DNA of 5,441 nucleotides, from contig KE356579.1 in assembly GCA_000416085.1 (NCBI GenBank), positions 403,408 through 408,848 of the forward strand, written 5' to 3'. Every line of letters begins with the position of its first letter. Position 1 is the stretch's first letter. The notes beneath the pieces are model-generated. The model was not told the DNA's origin. It made no database searches and worked only from the letters and a program-made list of their open reading frames with translations. The position numbers and the translations under genes were made by a program. Shown here in pieces: positions 1 to 5,441 of this stretch. This stretch comes from a halophilic archaeon J07HX64. GTDB taxonomy: Archaea > Halobacteriota > Halobacteria > Halobacteriales > Haloarculaceae.

Positions 1-1151
1 GCTGTCCGGCGGGCGTCGAGCTCTCGGCGGCGGATATCCAGGCGGAACTCGACCGGCGCAAGCCCGGTCAGTCGATGATAACCACCTCCCGAGGGGAGCC
101 CGACGAGGTTGATATAAACTCCGGCACACAGGACGGCTACACGACGGGCACCCCTATCGGGATGGTCATCCAGAACAAGGACGCCCGCTCGGGAAAGTAC
201 GAGCCGTTCGTGACCGCACCCCGACCCTCGCACGGCGATTTCACCTACTCGGCGAAGTTCGGCACGCGCAACTGGGGCGGCGGCGGCCGCTCCTCGGCCC
301 GCGAGACGGTCAACTGGGTCGCCGCTGGTGCAATCGCGAAGCGCGTACTGGCGGAGAGTGAGTACGACATCCGGGTGAAGGCTCACGTCAACCAGGTTGG
401 GGACATCCGTGCTCCGGCGGTGAGTTTCGAGGAGATGCTCGAACACACGGAGGAGAACGAGGTGCGGTGTGCACACCCCGAAACTGCCGAGCGGATGCGC
501 GAGGCGATTGACGAGTACCAGCGCGAGGGTGACTCCATCGGTGGGTCGGTTGCCTTCGAGTGCCGAGGGGTTCCTCGCGGTCTGGGTGCACCACGGTTCG
601 ACTCGTTCCCCGCCCGTCTCGGGCAGGCGATCTTTTCGATCCCGGCGACCAACGGGTTCCAGTTCGGCAAAGGTCGGGGGACACGCGAGATGCGGGGTAG
701 CGAGCGCAACGAGGACTGGACGTTCGCCGACGGCCGCTCCGAGACAGTCACCGAGGAGGGTGACCCGGTGCCTGTCGGCAACGACCACGGCGGCCTGCAG
801 GGGGGTATCACGACGGGTCAACCGGTCTACGGCGAGGCCACCTGGCACGCCCCGACGAGCATCCCGAAGACACAGGAGACTGTCGACTGGGAAACCGACG
901 AACAGAAAGAGATCACTGTCGTCGGCCGCCACGACCCGGTGTTGATGCCGCGTGCGGTGCCCGTGGTGGAGGCGATGCTCCGCGTGACGATCCTGGATTT
1001 CATGCTGCTGGGTGGGCGTATCAACCCCGACCGTGTCGACGGCAACCCCGGTAGCTACGACACCGACTATCACCCCCAGAGTCCCGTCGACAACCCCGAC
1101 GACGCCGACACGCGCGCCGACACGGTCGACGGGCGCGACGGGAGCCGGTGA
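1..1151 (+). CDS. aroC: Chorismate synthase, 5' end outside the window
   Basis: AroC (EC 4.2.3.5) is a cytosolic, reduced-FMN-dependent enzyme. It eliminates phosphate from 5-enolpyruvylshikimate-3-phosphate to give chorismate, the branch point to aromatic amino acids. The frame is open from base 3, so 382 residues are visible. The ATG at 75 is internal, because the 24 codons before it encode family sequence (CPAGVELSAADIQ, then DRRKPGQS). Visible family blocks are TTSRGEPDEV, DGYTTGTPIGM, the active-site RPSHGDFTY (about positions 222-248, matching the E. coli His106 region), GGGGRSSARET (281-313), NDHGGLQGG and GRHDPVLMPRAVPVVEA near 924-974. The N-terminal GESHG block is off the left edge. 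After the usual DYHP end the protein continues with a roughly 25-residue tail rich in Asp. I see no frameshift. The decayed hydrolase starts four bases after the stop, so the two were probably cotranscribed. Function is very secure. Confidence 0.97.
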   Translation, partial: CPAGVELSAADIQAELDRRKPGQSMITTSRGEPDEVDINSGTQDGYTTGTPIGMVIQNKDARSGKYEPFVTAPRPSHGDFTYSAKFGTRNWGGGGRSSARETVNWVAAGAIAKRVLAESEYDIRVKAHVNQVGDIRAPAVSFEEMLEHTEENEVRCAHPETAERMREAIDEYQREGDSIGGSVAFECRGVPRGLGAPRFDSFPARLGQAIFSIPATNGFQFGKGRGTREMRGSERNEDWTFADGRSETVTEEGDPVPVGNDHGGLQGGITTGQPVYGEATWHAPTSIPKTQETVDWETDEQKEITVVGRHDPVLMPRAVPVVEAMLRVTILDFMLLGGRINPDRVDGNPGSYDTDYHPQSPVDNPDDADTRADTVDGRDGSR

Positions 1152-1155
1152 GCCG

Positions 1156-2122
1156 ATGTCGGAGTCGGTTTCTCCGACAGCCGGTCGGATACTCTCGGAC
1201 ACCTGCACAGAACCCGCGCCGTTCCACCCCGACCACGGGTACCGTTGGAGCGGTGCTACACAGACGGAGCCTCGTCGTTTCTCGAGGCCGGGGACGCAGG
1301 TACACCACCTGACGTGCCGGTACTGGTCGCAGTTCACGGCGCCGACTCGTAGAACGGACGGGCCGAGCGCCTGACCGACGAACTCCGGCTGATCCGACTC
1401 GATACGCCGGGGTCCGGGCTGACCGGGCCCCGTAACGGCCGGCAGATCCTGCGGAATCTCGTGCTCGCCGTGGATGGGCTGTGTGACAATCCCGGGCTGG
1501 ACAGAGTGGTGGTTGCCAGCAACTCAGTGGTGTGACCCGGCGCCTCGCCGTCGAGCGACCCGATCTCCTCGAGCGGGTGCTGTTTCAAATCCCGGGGGTC
1601 CGACACTGCTGTCCGTGCTGTCGGGGGATCTGATGGCGGTGTTCGGCCCCTCCGCCCAGCGGTACGTCACCCCTGGATTGGTGGGGCTGATGCTGCTCGA
1701 TGCCTACCACGACGGCTCGAAGATAACCCGAGGGCTGGTGCGCCGGTACCGCAACCTCGTGCTGTGTGTGGGTACTCGTGGAGCCGCTGTCGAACTCGCT
1801 CGCAACTACGGGCGCGACCAGATCGACCCATAACAACATAACCGCGGCGTACGTCTCCCCCGGGTGCCTGCTGCGCAGAAGCCCGAACCGGAGCCCTGGG
1901 ACACGGACGATACCGCCGCGCCCCGACGCTACTCCGGTGGTGAGTCGAGGACAGGTGGCTCCTCGAGCTGTCCGGCCGTGACCTCGCCACCCTGTCGAGG
2001 GCACCCGGCTCGTCACCTACGACGGTGTCGGACACACCCCGATGGAGGAGACACCCGACCGCACCGTCGCCGATACCGCCGCGTTCCTCCGGGACACACA
2101 GAACACCGCTGTACAACTCTGA
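1156..2122 (+). pseudogene. Decayed alpha/beta-fold hydrolase gene
   Basis: No single frame is open, but switching frames gives one colinear alpha/beta hydrolase of about 320 codons, a normal family length. Frame 1 from ATG 1156 gives MSESVSPTAGRI and then HPDHGYRWSGA. Frame 3 from about 1257 gives YTDGASSFLEAGD, the strand plus HG motif VLVAVHGADS, a stop TAG at 1350, LIRLDTPGSGLTG, and the nucleophile elbow ASNSV (Ser codon 1524-1526), then TGA at 1533. Frame 2 from 1532 gives RRLAVERPDLLERVLFQIPG. Frame 1 from about 1598 gives TLLSVLSGDLMAVFGPSAQ and ARNYGRDQIDP, then TAA at 1831. About 75 bases follow in which I cannot place the frame. Frame 3 gives APTLLRW, TGA at 1941, then VEDRW (the likely acid). 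Frame 2 from 2000 gives LVTYDGVGHTPMEE (His codon 2033-2035), ending at TGA 2120-2122. This is at least four frameshifts plus stops, and the elbow glycine has become Ser. The substrate was unknown to begin with. Hydrolase origin is secure; exact lesion positions are approximate. Confidence 0.87.
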
Positions 2123-2187
2123 GTACCCACCAGAGATGCCGACCACGGAAACACAGCGCCTACTACCCTGCGGGACGAGTCACAAAC

Positions 2188-2581
2188 ATGGATACGTCGG
2201 ACCCCGATGGCGACGACACCGGGCAGTCATCCCCGGGTGAAGACGACACGGCTCTCGACGCCGACACCGGAGGGAACGAGCGTGGTGACGGTGAGGGGGA
2301 CGAGCACCCGACACCGAGAGGGCAGCGTGGTGACGGTGAGAGCACACCGACACCGGAGGGGGGACATCCCGGAACCGACCCCACAGTCGGCGGCGTTGCG
2401 CCGCCAGCAGCAGTACGTCGGCATCGGCGGAGCGTTCGTGGCCGGAGTGGCACTCGGCGTCGGCACACTCCAGCGGTTCCCCGACACCCCGGTGCTGGCG
2501 GCACTTGCGGGTCTGATCGGTACCGCACTGGTGCTGTGGCTCGTCCGAAAGAGTGTCTTCCCCGGTGAATCCACTGCCTGA
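2188..2581 (+). CDS. Small two-helix membrane protein with acidic N-terminus, apparent single-base frameshift
   Basis: I do not recognise a named family. Frame 1 from ATG 2188 encodes a head of about 58 residues, with 18 Asp/Glu against 3 Arg, typical of haloarchaea. Frame 2 encodes the tail: RRQQQYVGIGGAFVAGVALG (first hydrophobic helix), a short loop QRFPDTP, then VLAALAGLIGTALVLWLV (second helix), RKSVF and the stop at 2579-2581. Removing one G from the G6 run at 2358-2363 joins both parts into a continuous 130-residue protein with helices at about 76-94 and 101-119. As it stands, frame 1 runs past the joint, and a strictly open reading would start at ATG 2207 in frame 2 (124 residues). 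That start gives an unusually basic head (10 Lys/Arg, 2 acidic), so I prefer the frameshift reading. It could be a real mutation, a sequencing error or slippage. There is no Shine-Dalgarno before 2188, which fits a leaderless message; the promoter is not convincing. Confidence 0.6.
2279..2340 (+). repeat. Direct repeat of 17 bases inside the acidic head
   Basis: The 17-base string AGCGTGGTGACGGTGAG occurs at 2279-2295 and again at 2324-2340. The spacing is exactly 45 bases, so both copies are read in the same frame, as RGDGE. The sequence after each copy is also similar (GAGCACCCGACACCGAGAGG versus AGCACACCGACACCGGAGGG), so the block looks like an internal duplication of about 15 codons that has since drifted. 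It lies in the low-complexity acidic region just before the G6 frameshift run. Confidence 0.7.
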
Positions 2582-2591
2582 TATCTGGCAC

Positions 2592-2620
2592 AACAAGAAA
2601 AAAGGGGCGGAGACGCCCCT
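2592..2620 (-). terminator. Hairpin terminator of the minus-strand operon
   Basis: Bases 2603-2609 (AGGGGCG) pair perfectly with 2614-2620 (CGCCCCT) around a GAGA loop, which is of the GNRA type. Read on the minus strand, the hairpin is followed directly by TTTTTT and then CTTGTTG, the pattern expected for termination of transcripts coming from the ligase operon. The operon's last stop codon is 84 bases upstream. On the plus strand the hairpin is preceded by the A run and is not followed by T, so it fits the minus-strand direction far better. Confidence 0.65.
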
Positions 2621-2634
2621 GCGTGTGACACTAC

Positions 2635-2650
2635 GGAGCCACGTGGCTCC
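2635..2650. repeat. Perfect 16-bp palindrome
   Basis: GGAGCCACGTGGCTCC is identical to its own reverse complement and has CACGTG at its centre. It lies between the terminator hairpin and the AT-rich patch in the convergent junction. It could be a binding site for a dimeric regulator, or a 6-bp stem with an ACGT loop in either transcript. Neither strand has a T run after it, so it is not a typical terminator. Function is unknown. Confidence 0.6.
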
Positions 2651-2670
2651 ACAAAACACTTATATCTGCA
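2651..2670 (+). promoter_or_regulatory. Possible archaeal promoter (BRE/TATA-like) facing right
   Basis: In this GC-rich window the stretch 2651-2702 is markedly AT-rich. ACAAAAC at 2651-2657 followed by CTTATAT at 2659-2665 resembles a haloarchaeal BRE plus TATA box. A start site would be expected near 2690, giving a transcript antisense to the end of the 2704-3765 gene. No plausible plus-strand coding region follows. AT-rich 3' untranslated sequence of the minus operon is an equally good explanation, so this is only a candidate. Confidence 0.25.
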
Positions 2671-2703
2671 CGCTATTAAGAGATTTGAACGATTTCTAAC
2701 ACG

Positions 2704-3765
2704 TCACGACATATCGAGCAGGGTGCCGATGTCGACGTTACGTTCCAGAACTGTGGCCATCCGTTCGACAGTCTCGGGATGCTGGGTGCGTCCGGAGCGC
2801 AGGAGTCGTTCGGTGCGGTCGATAGTGGTTCGGGTTTCGCCCTCGACGAGCAACACCGGGACAGCCTCGTCGCTGGCCCGCCCGAGGACGGCGTTGGAGG
2901 GGCGGTAGCCGCCGGTGAGCACGAGACAGACGACACCGGAGGCCTCGAGGGCTGCTGTCTGCATCTCCGGGCGGTCGCCGCCGGTGATGACCGCGGCACT
3001 GCGGGTCCGTCGGAACGCGGTCAGAGCGGTGTTCGCGCTCGTCGCGCCGACCCTGAACCGCTCGATACGCCGGTCGGTATCGACACCACCGGTCAACAGC
3101 TCCGCCCCGAGGCTGTCCGCCAGTTCGCCCACCGTGATACCGATGCTCTCGTCGTGTGGGACTGTACCGAGGCTGTCGATGCCGCGGCCGTCGAGAAACG
3201 GCATCACGTCGTCGGTCAACTCCTCGATCGCCGGCGCCGAGACGTCGTTGTACAGCACACCCGCCAGCCGGTCACCGACTGCTCCGGCCGCCTCGAGGAT
3301 GCTGTCGACATCGCGGGGCTCACTGTAGTGGCTGACCAGCACCACCTCGGCGTCGAGCAACGCAGCAACCTCGGGGTCGGTCAACTCGACGATACCGCCC
3401 GTTGCGAGGCGGTCACCACCTTCGAAGATGGTGACGTCCGCGTCGGCCGCAACCTCGTCGACGGCGTCGGTGATGCGCTCACGGAGCTGTGTCGGTTTCT
3501 CGCGACCGCGGATCGCCTCGCGGACGAGCGTCGGCGAGTACACCACCGGCTCGAGTTCGTGCATCTCCGCGTCGAGGTCGAGCACCTCCCGGGCCAGCGC
3601 CGGGTCCTGGTCGCGTGTCTTTCCGACGGTGCTCTCGGGGCTGGTGCCCTTTGGTTTCATGTAGCTGACCGTCGCACCGCGCTCACTCGCGAGTTTCGCC
3701 AGCGCAATCGCGATTGCGGTCTTTCCTGTGCCGTCCGCTGTCGAGGCGACGAGTAGTCTGGTCAT
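2704..3765 (-). CDS. Phosphotransacetylase-family protein: BioD-like P-loop domain plus DRTGG domain
   Basis: This 353-residue soluble protein matches the COG0857 type, i.e. the regulatory N-terminal part of some phosphotransacetylases without the acetyl-transfer domain. Residues 1-210 form a BioD-like P-loop domain. LLVASTADGTGKTAIAIALA carries the nucleotide-binding GTGKT (Lys15), FEGGDRLATGG (114-124) lies where BioD-type proteins have a conserved Gly-rich segment, and VLVSHY and GVLYNDV follow the usual strands. Residues 210-320 form the DRTGG domain, with AAVITGGDRPEMQ and LVLTGGYRPSN. Its ATG overlaps the ligase stop as ATGA, and GGAG sits 5 bases before the start (3771-3774), so translation is probably coupled. 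The tight link to acetate-CoA ligase suggests sensing or control of acetyl-CoA/acetate metabolism; that is inference, and no reaction is established. It is not BioD itself, since no biotin genes are near and the DRTGG domain is present. Confidence 0.9.
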   Translation of the reverse strand: MTRLLVASTADGTGKTAIAIALAKLASERGATVSYMKPKGTSPESTVGKTRDQDPALAREVLDLDAEMHELEPVVYSPTLVREAIRGREKPTQLRERITDAVDEVAADADVTIFEGGDRLATGGIVELTDPEVAALLDAEVVLVSHYSEPRDVDSILEAAGAVGDRLAGVLYNDVSAPAIEELTDDVMPFLDGRGIDSLGTVPHDESIGITVGELADSLGAELLTGGVDTDRRIERFRVGATSANTALTAFRRTRSAAVITGGDRPEMQTAALEASGVVCLVLTGGYRPSNAVLGRASDEAVPVLLVEGETRTTIDRTERLLRSGRTQHPETVERMATVLERNVDIGTLLDMS

Positions 3766-3775
3766 TGTCTCTCCG
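3762..3775 (-). promoter_or_regulatory. Shine-Dalgarno and ATGA overlap coupling the two operon genes
   Basis: Reading the minus strand, CGGAGAGACA directly precedes the ATG at 3765-3763. GGAG occupies 3774-3771, leaving a 5-base spacer. The A of the ligase TGA stop (3764-3762) follows immediately, so start and stop share the four bases ATGA. The site lies inside the ligase coding sequence and fixes the start of the 353-residue protein. Confidence 0.75.
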
Positions 3776-5441
3776 GGTCGAGTGTGAGCCGCAGATCGAC
3801 CGCCGCGACGCCTGTGGGCATCGCGACGACCGGGTTGATATCGAGTTCCGCGATCTCGGGGAACTCGGTGACGAGCTGTGAGACCCGCTGAATCGTCTCG
3901 ACGAGCGCGTCAACGTCGGCGGGGTCGCGCCCCCGTGCCCCGTACAGCAGCGGCATCGAGTCGAGTTCCTCGAACATCCCGCGGATCTCGGGCTCGGAAA
4001 CGGGCGCGACACGGAACGCGGTGTCCTCCATCACCTCGACGAAGATGCCGCCGAGACCCACCATCACGAGTGGGCCGAACTGTGGGTCCCTGGTGACGCC
4101 GACGATCACTTCAGTGCCCGTGTCGAGGTCGACGAGTTCCTGTACCTGCACGCCAAGCACCGTCGTGTCGGGCTGGTAGTTGCGTGCACGGACCACCAGG
4201 TCCTCGTAGGTGCCCGCGGCCGCGTCCGGCGGGACGCCCACCTCGACGCCACCGATGTCTGATTTGTGGCTGATGTCGGGGCTGACTATCTTCATCATCA
4301 CGTCGCCACCGAATTCCGCCGCGACCTCGTGCGCTTCGCCCGGGCTGTCGACGACGGCCCCCTCGGGTGTCGGGATCCCGTACGCGTCCAGCAGTTCCAT
4401 CGCCTCTACACCGAGCAGTGTCCGTCCGTGCTCCGTGGCGTCGGCCAGCACCGCCGCCGCCCGCTCGCGGTCGACATCGAACTCCGCGGGCGGACTGTAC
4501 TCACGAGCCCGGACCGTCGCATACTCCTCGAGCGCACCGAGTGCGCCGACGGCACGGGCCGGGTCGAAGTACGTCGGGATACCCGCATCGGCGAGTGTCG
4601 ACGCCGCCGACGCCGTCGAGGACCCACCCATCAATGTCGCCGCGACAGGCACCTCGTGGCCCTGTTGCAGTCGGGTTATCGCCTCGGCCAGTGCATCAAA
4701 GGAGAGTGTCGCGGTCGGACACGAGACCACGACCGCCATCCCGACACTGTCGTCGCCGAGCACGATGTCGAGTGTCTCGGCGAACCGCTCGACCGACGCG
4801 TCGCCGATTATGTCGACCGGGTTGCCGACGGCCGCGGCCGGTGGCAGCACCTCCCGGAGGCGACTGCGGGTGTCGCCGCCGAACTGTGCGAGGTCGAGGT
4901 CAGCGTCCCCGACGGCGTCGGTCGTCATCACGCCGGGACCGCCGGCGTTCGTGACGATTGCGACCCCGCCGGTCCCGGGGAGCGGTTGCCCGGCGAGCAT
5001 CGAGGCGTAGTCGAACAGTTCCTGCACGGAGTCGGCCCGGAGCACACCGGCCTGTGACAGCCCCGCCCGGTAGGCCGCCTCGCTGCCCGCCATCGCGCCG
5101 GTGTGTGAGGCTGCCGCCGACGCACCCGCCTCCGTCCGGCCGGACTTTACCACCACCACCGGTGTCTCTGCGGTTACCTCGCGGGCTGTCTCGACGAACG
5201 ACCGGCCGTCGCCGATGTCCTCCAGGTAGCCGAGCACGACGTCTGTCCCGCTGTCGGTGCCCCACTCGCGCACGAAGTCACTCTCGTCCAGGACCGCCTT
5301 GTTGCCGAGCGAGACGACGTGACGAAAGCCGAGCGCGCGGTCGGCGGCCCAGTCGAGCACCGCCGTTATGAACGCCCCCGACTGGCTGATAAACGACACC
5401 GCGCCGGGGTCGGCGTTGCGCGGCCCGAACGTGGCGTTCAT
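3762..5441 (-). CDS. acd: Acetate-CoA ligase (ADP-forming), N-terminus outside the window
   Basis: The enzyme (EC 6.2.1.13) makes acetate, CoA and ATP from acetyl-CoA, ADP and phosphate; in haloarchaea it serves acetate formation. The 559 visible residues are the main part of a single-chain alpha-beta fusion. The ATG at the window edge is internal, because the family's N-terminal CoA-binding domain (roughly 140 residues) must precede MNATFGPRN. Visible in order are SFISQSGAF (17-25), SLGNKAVLDESDF, and ASHTGAMAGS with the phospho-accepting His113 (equivalent to His257 of the alpha subunit in studied ACDs). TNAGGPG and GNPVDIIGD follow. The ATP-grasp (beta) part begins near 340: MKIVSPDISHKSDIGGV holds the second phospho-His, His392 (beta His71), then EVIVGVTRDPQFGP, GLGGIFVEV and the closing AELDINPVV. 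Both catalytic histidines are intact. It is the upstream gene of the operon; its promoter is off the right edge. Other acyl-CoA substrates are possible. Confidence 0.95.
   Translation of the reverse strand: MNATFGPRNADPGAVSFISQSGAFITAVLDWAADRALGFRHVVSLGNKAVLDESDFVREWGTDSGTDVVLGYLEDIGDGRSFVETAREVTAETPVVVVKSGRTEAGASAAASHTGAMAGSEAAYRAGLSQAGVLRADSVQELFDYASMLAGQPLPGTGGVAIVTNAGGPGVMTTDAVGDADLDLAQFGGDTRSRLREVLPPAAAVGNPVDIIGDASVERFAETLDIVLGDDSVGMAVVVSCPTATLSFDALAEAITRLQQGHEVPVAATLMGGSSTASAASTLADAGIPTYFDPARAVGALGALEEYATVRAREYSPPAEFDVDRERAAAVLADATEHGRTLLGVEAMELLDAYGIPTPEGAVVDSPGEAHEVAAEFGGDVMMKIVSPDISHKSDIGGVEVGVPPDAAAGTYEDLVVRARNYQPDTTVLGVQVQELVDLDTGTEVIVGVTRDPQFGPLVMVGLGGIFVEVMEDTAFRVAPVSEPEIRGMFEELDSMPLLYGARGRDPADVDALVETIQRVSQLVTEFPEIAELDINPVVAMPTGVAAVDLRLTLDPERQ

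Noticed and set aside
383..945. Open frames overlapping aroC in other frames and on the other strand
   Set aside because: aroC is intact and matches its family throughout; these are shadows rich in Arg, Pro and Ser.
1474..1833. Open frame of 119 codons as an independent gene
   Set aside because: Only its later part is meaningful, and that part continues the hydrolase from other frames. Its first 40 codons read the hydrolase out of frame.
1585..2146. Minus-strand open frames opposite the hydrolase remnant (143 and 159 codons)
   Set aside because: The translations have no domain, whereas the plus strand shows ordered hydrolase motifs over the same bases.
1152..2187. Mobile element or recombination scar as the cause of gene loss
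   Set aside because: I saw no terminal inverted repeats, target duplications or transposase fragments. The decay consists of point changes and small indels.
1864..2568. Open frame of 234 codons as one gene
   Set aside because: It joins an out-of-frame reading of the hydrolase end with the acidic head of the small membrane protein, then reads that protein's tail out of frame. The hydrolase TGA at 2120-2122 and the ATG at 2188 mark the real boundary.
2582..2703. Small RNA gene or tRNA in the convergent junction
   Set aside because: No cloverleaf or conserved tRNA T-loop pattern is visible. The structured parts are explained by a terminator hairpin and a palindrome.
2779..3756. Long plus-strand open frame of 325 codons opposite the BioD/DRTGG gene
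   Set aside because: It is the antisense of a well-supported family protein. Its translation has no recognisable domain, and long antisense frames are expected in GC-rich genes.
4210..5057. Two overlapping plus-strand open frames of about 265 codons opposite the ligase
   Set aside because: They are antisense to a ligase with all family motifs. Their translations are low-complexity (Ser/Thr/Ala-rich or Arg-rich) and match nothing.

Overview
The window looks like a haloarchaeal (class Halobacteria) chromosome segment. It is GC-rich, its intact proteins are rich in Asp and Glu, and one operon joint uses an ATGA stop/start overlap. It also carries a single-chain ADP-forming acetate-CoA ligase beside a BioD-like/DRTGG protein, an arrangement typical of this group. 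The species cannot be named from sequence alone.

Plus strand, left half. The window opens inside aroC (chorismate synthase, last step of the shikimate pathway), which ends at 1151. Four bases later, at 1156, begins the wreck of an alpha/beta-hydrolase gene running to 2122. The oxyanion-strand HG, the nucleophile elbow, the catalytic-acid segment and the catalytic histidine all occur in the right order, but they are scattered over all three forward frames and broken by four in-frame stops. No intact gene explains this kilobase. After 65 bases comes a small membrane-protein gene (2188-2581). Its acidic head and two-helix membrane tail lie in different frames, separated by one extra G in a G6 run.

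Convergent junction, 2582-2703. There is no gene here. A GNRA-looped hairpin acts as a terminator for the minus-strand operon. Next to it are a perfect 16-bp palindrome and an AT-rich patch holding a TATA-like element that faces no recognisable plus-strand gene.

Minus strand, right half. Transcription runs from the right edge to the left. An ADP-forming acetate-CoA ligase (N-terminus outside the window) overlaps by 4 bases with a 353-residue phosphotransacetylase-family protein (BioD-like P-loop domain plus DRTGG domain, no catalytic Pta domain). The ligase turns acetyl-CoA, ADP and phosphate into acetate, CoA and ATP. The tightly coupled downstream protein is a plausible regulator or partner, though its function is unknown.

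I saw no tRNA, rRNA, CRISPR array, insertion sequence, integrase or origin. There is no clear new system. The points most worth a second look are the decayed hydrolase, the homopolymer frameshift next to it, the coupled ligase/BioD-DRTGG pair, and the palindrome plus TATA-like patch in the junction.
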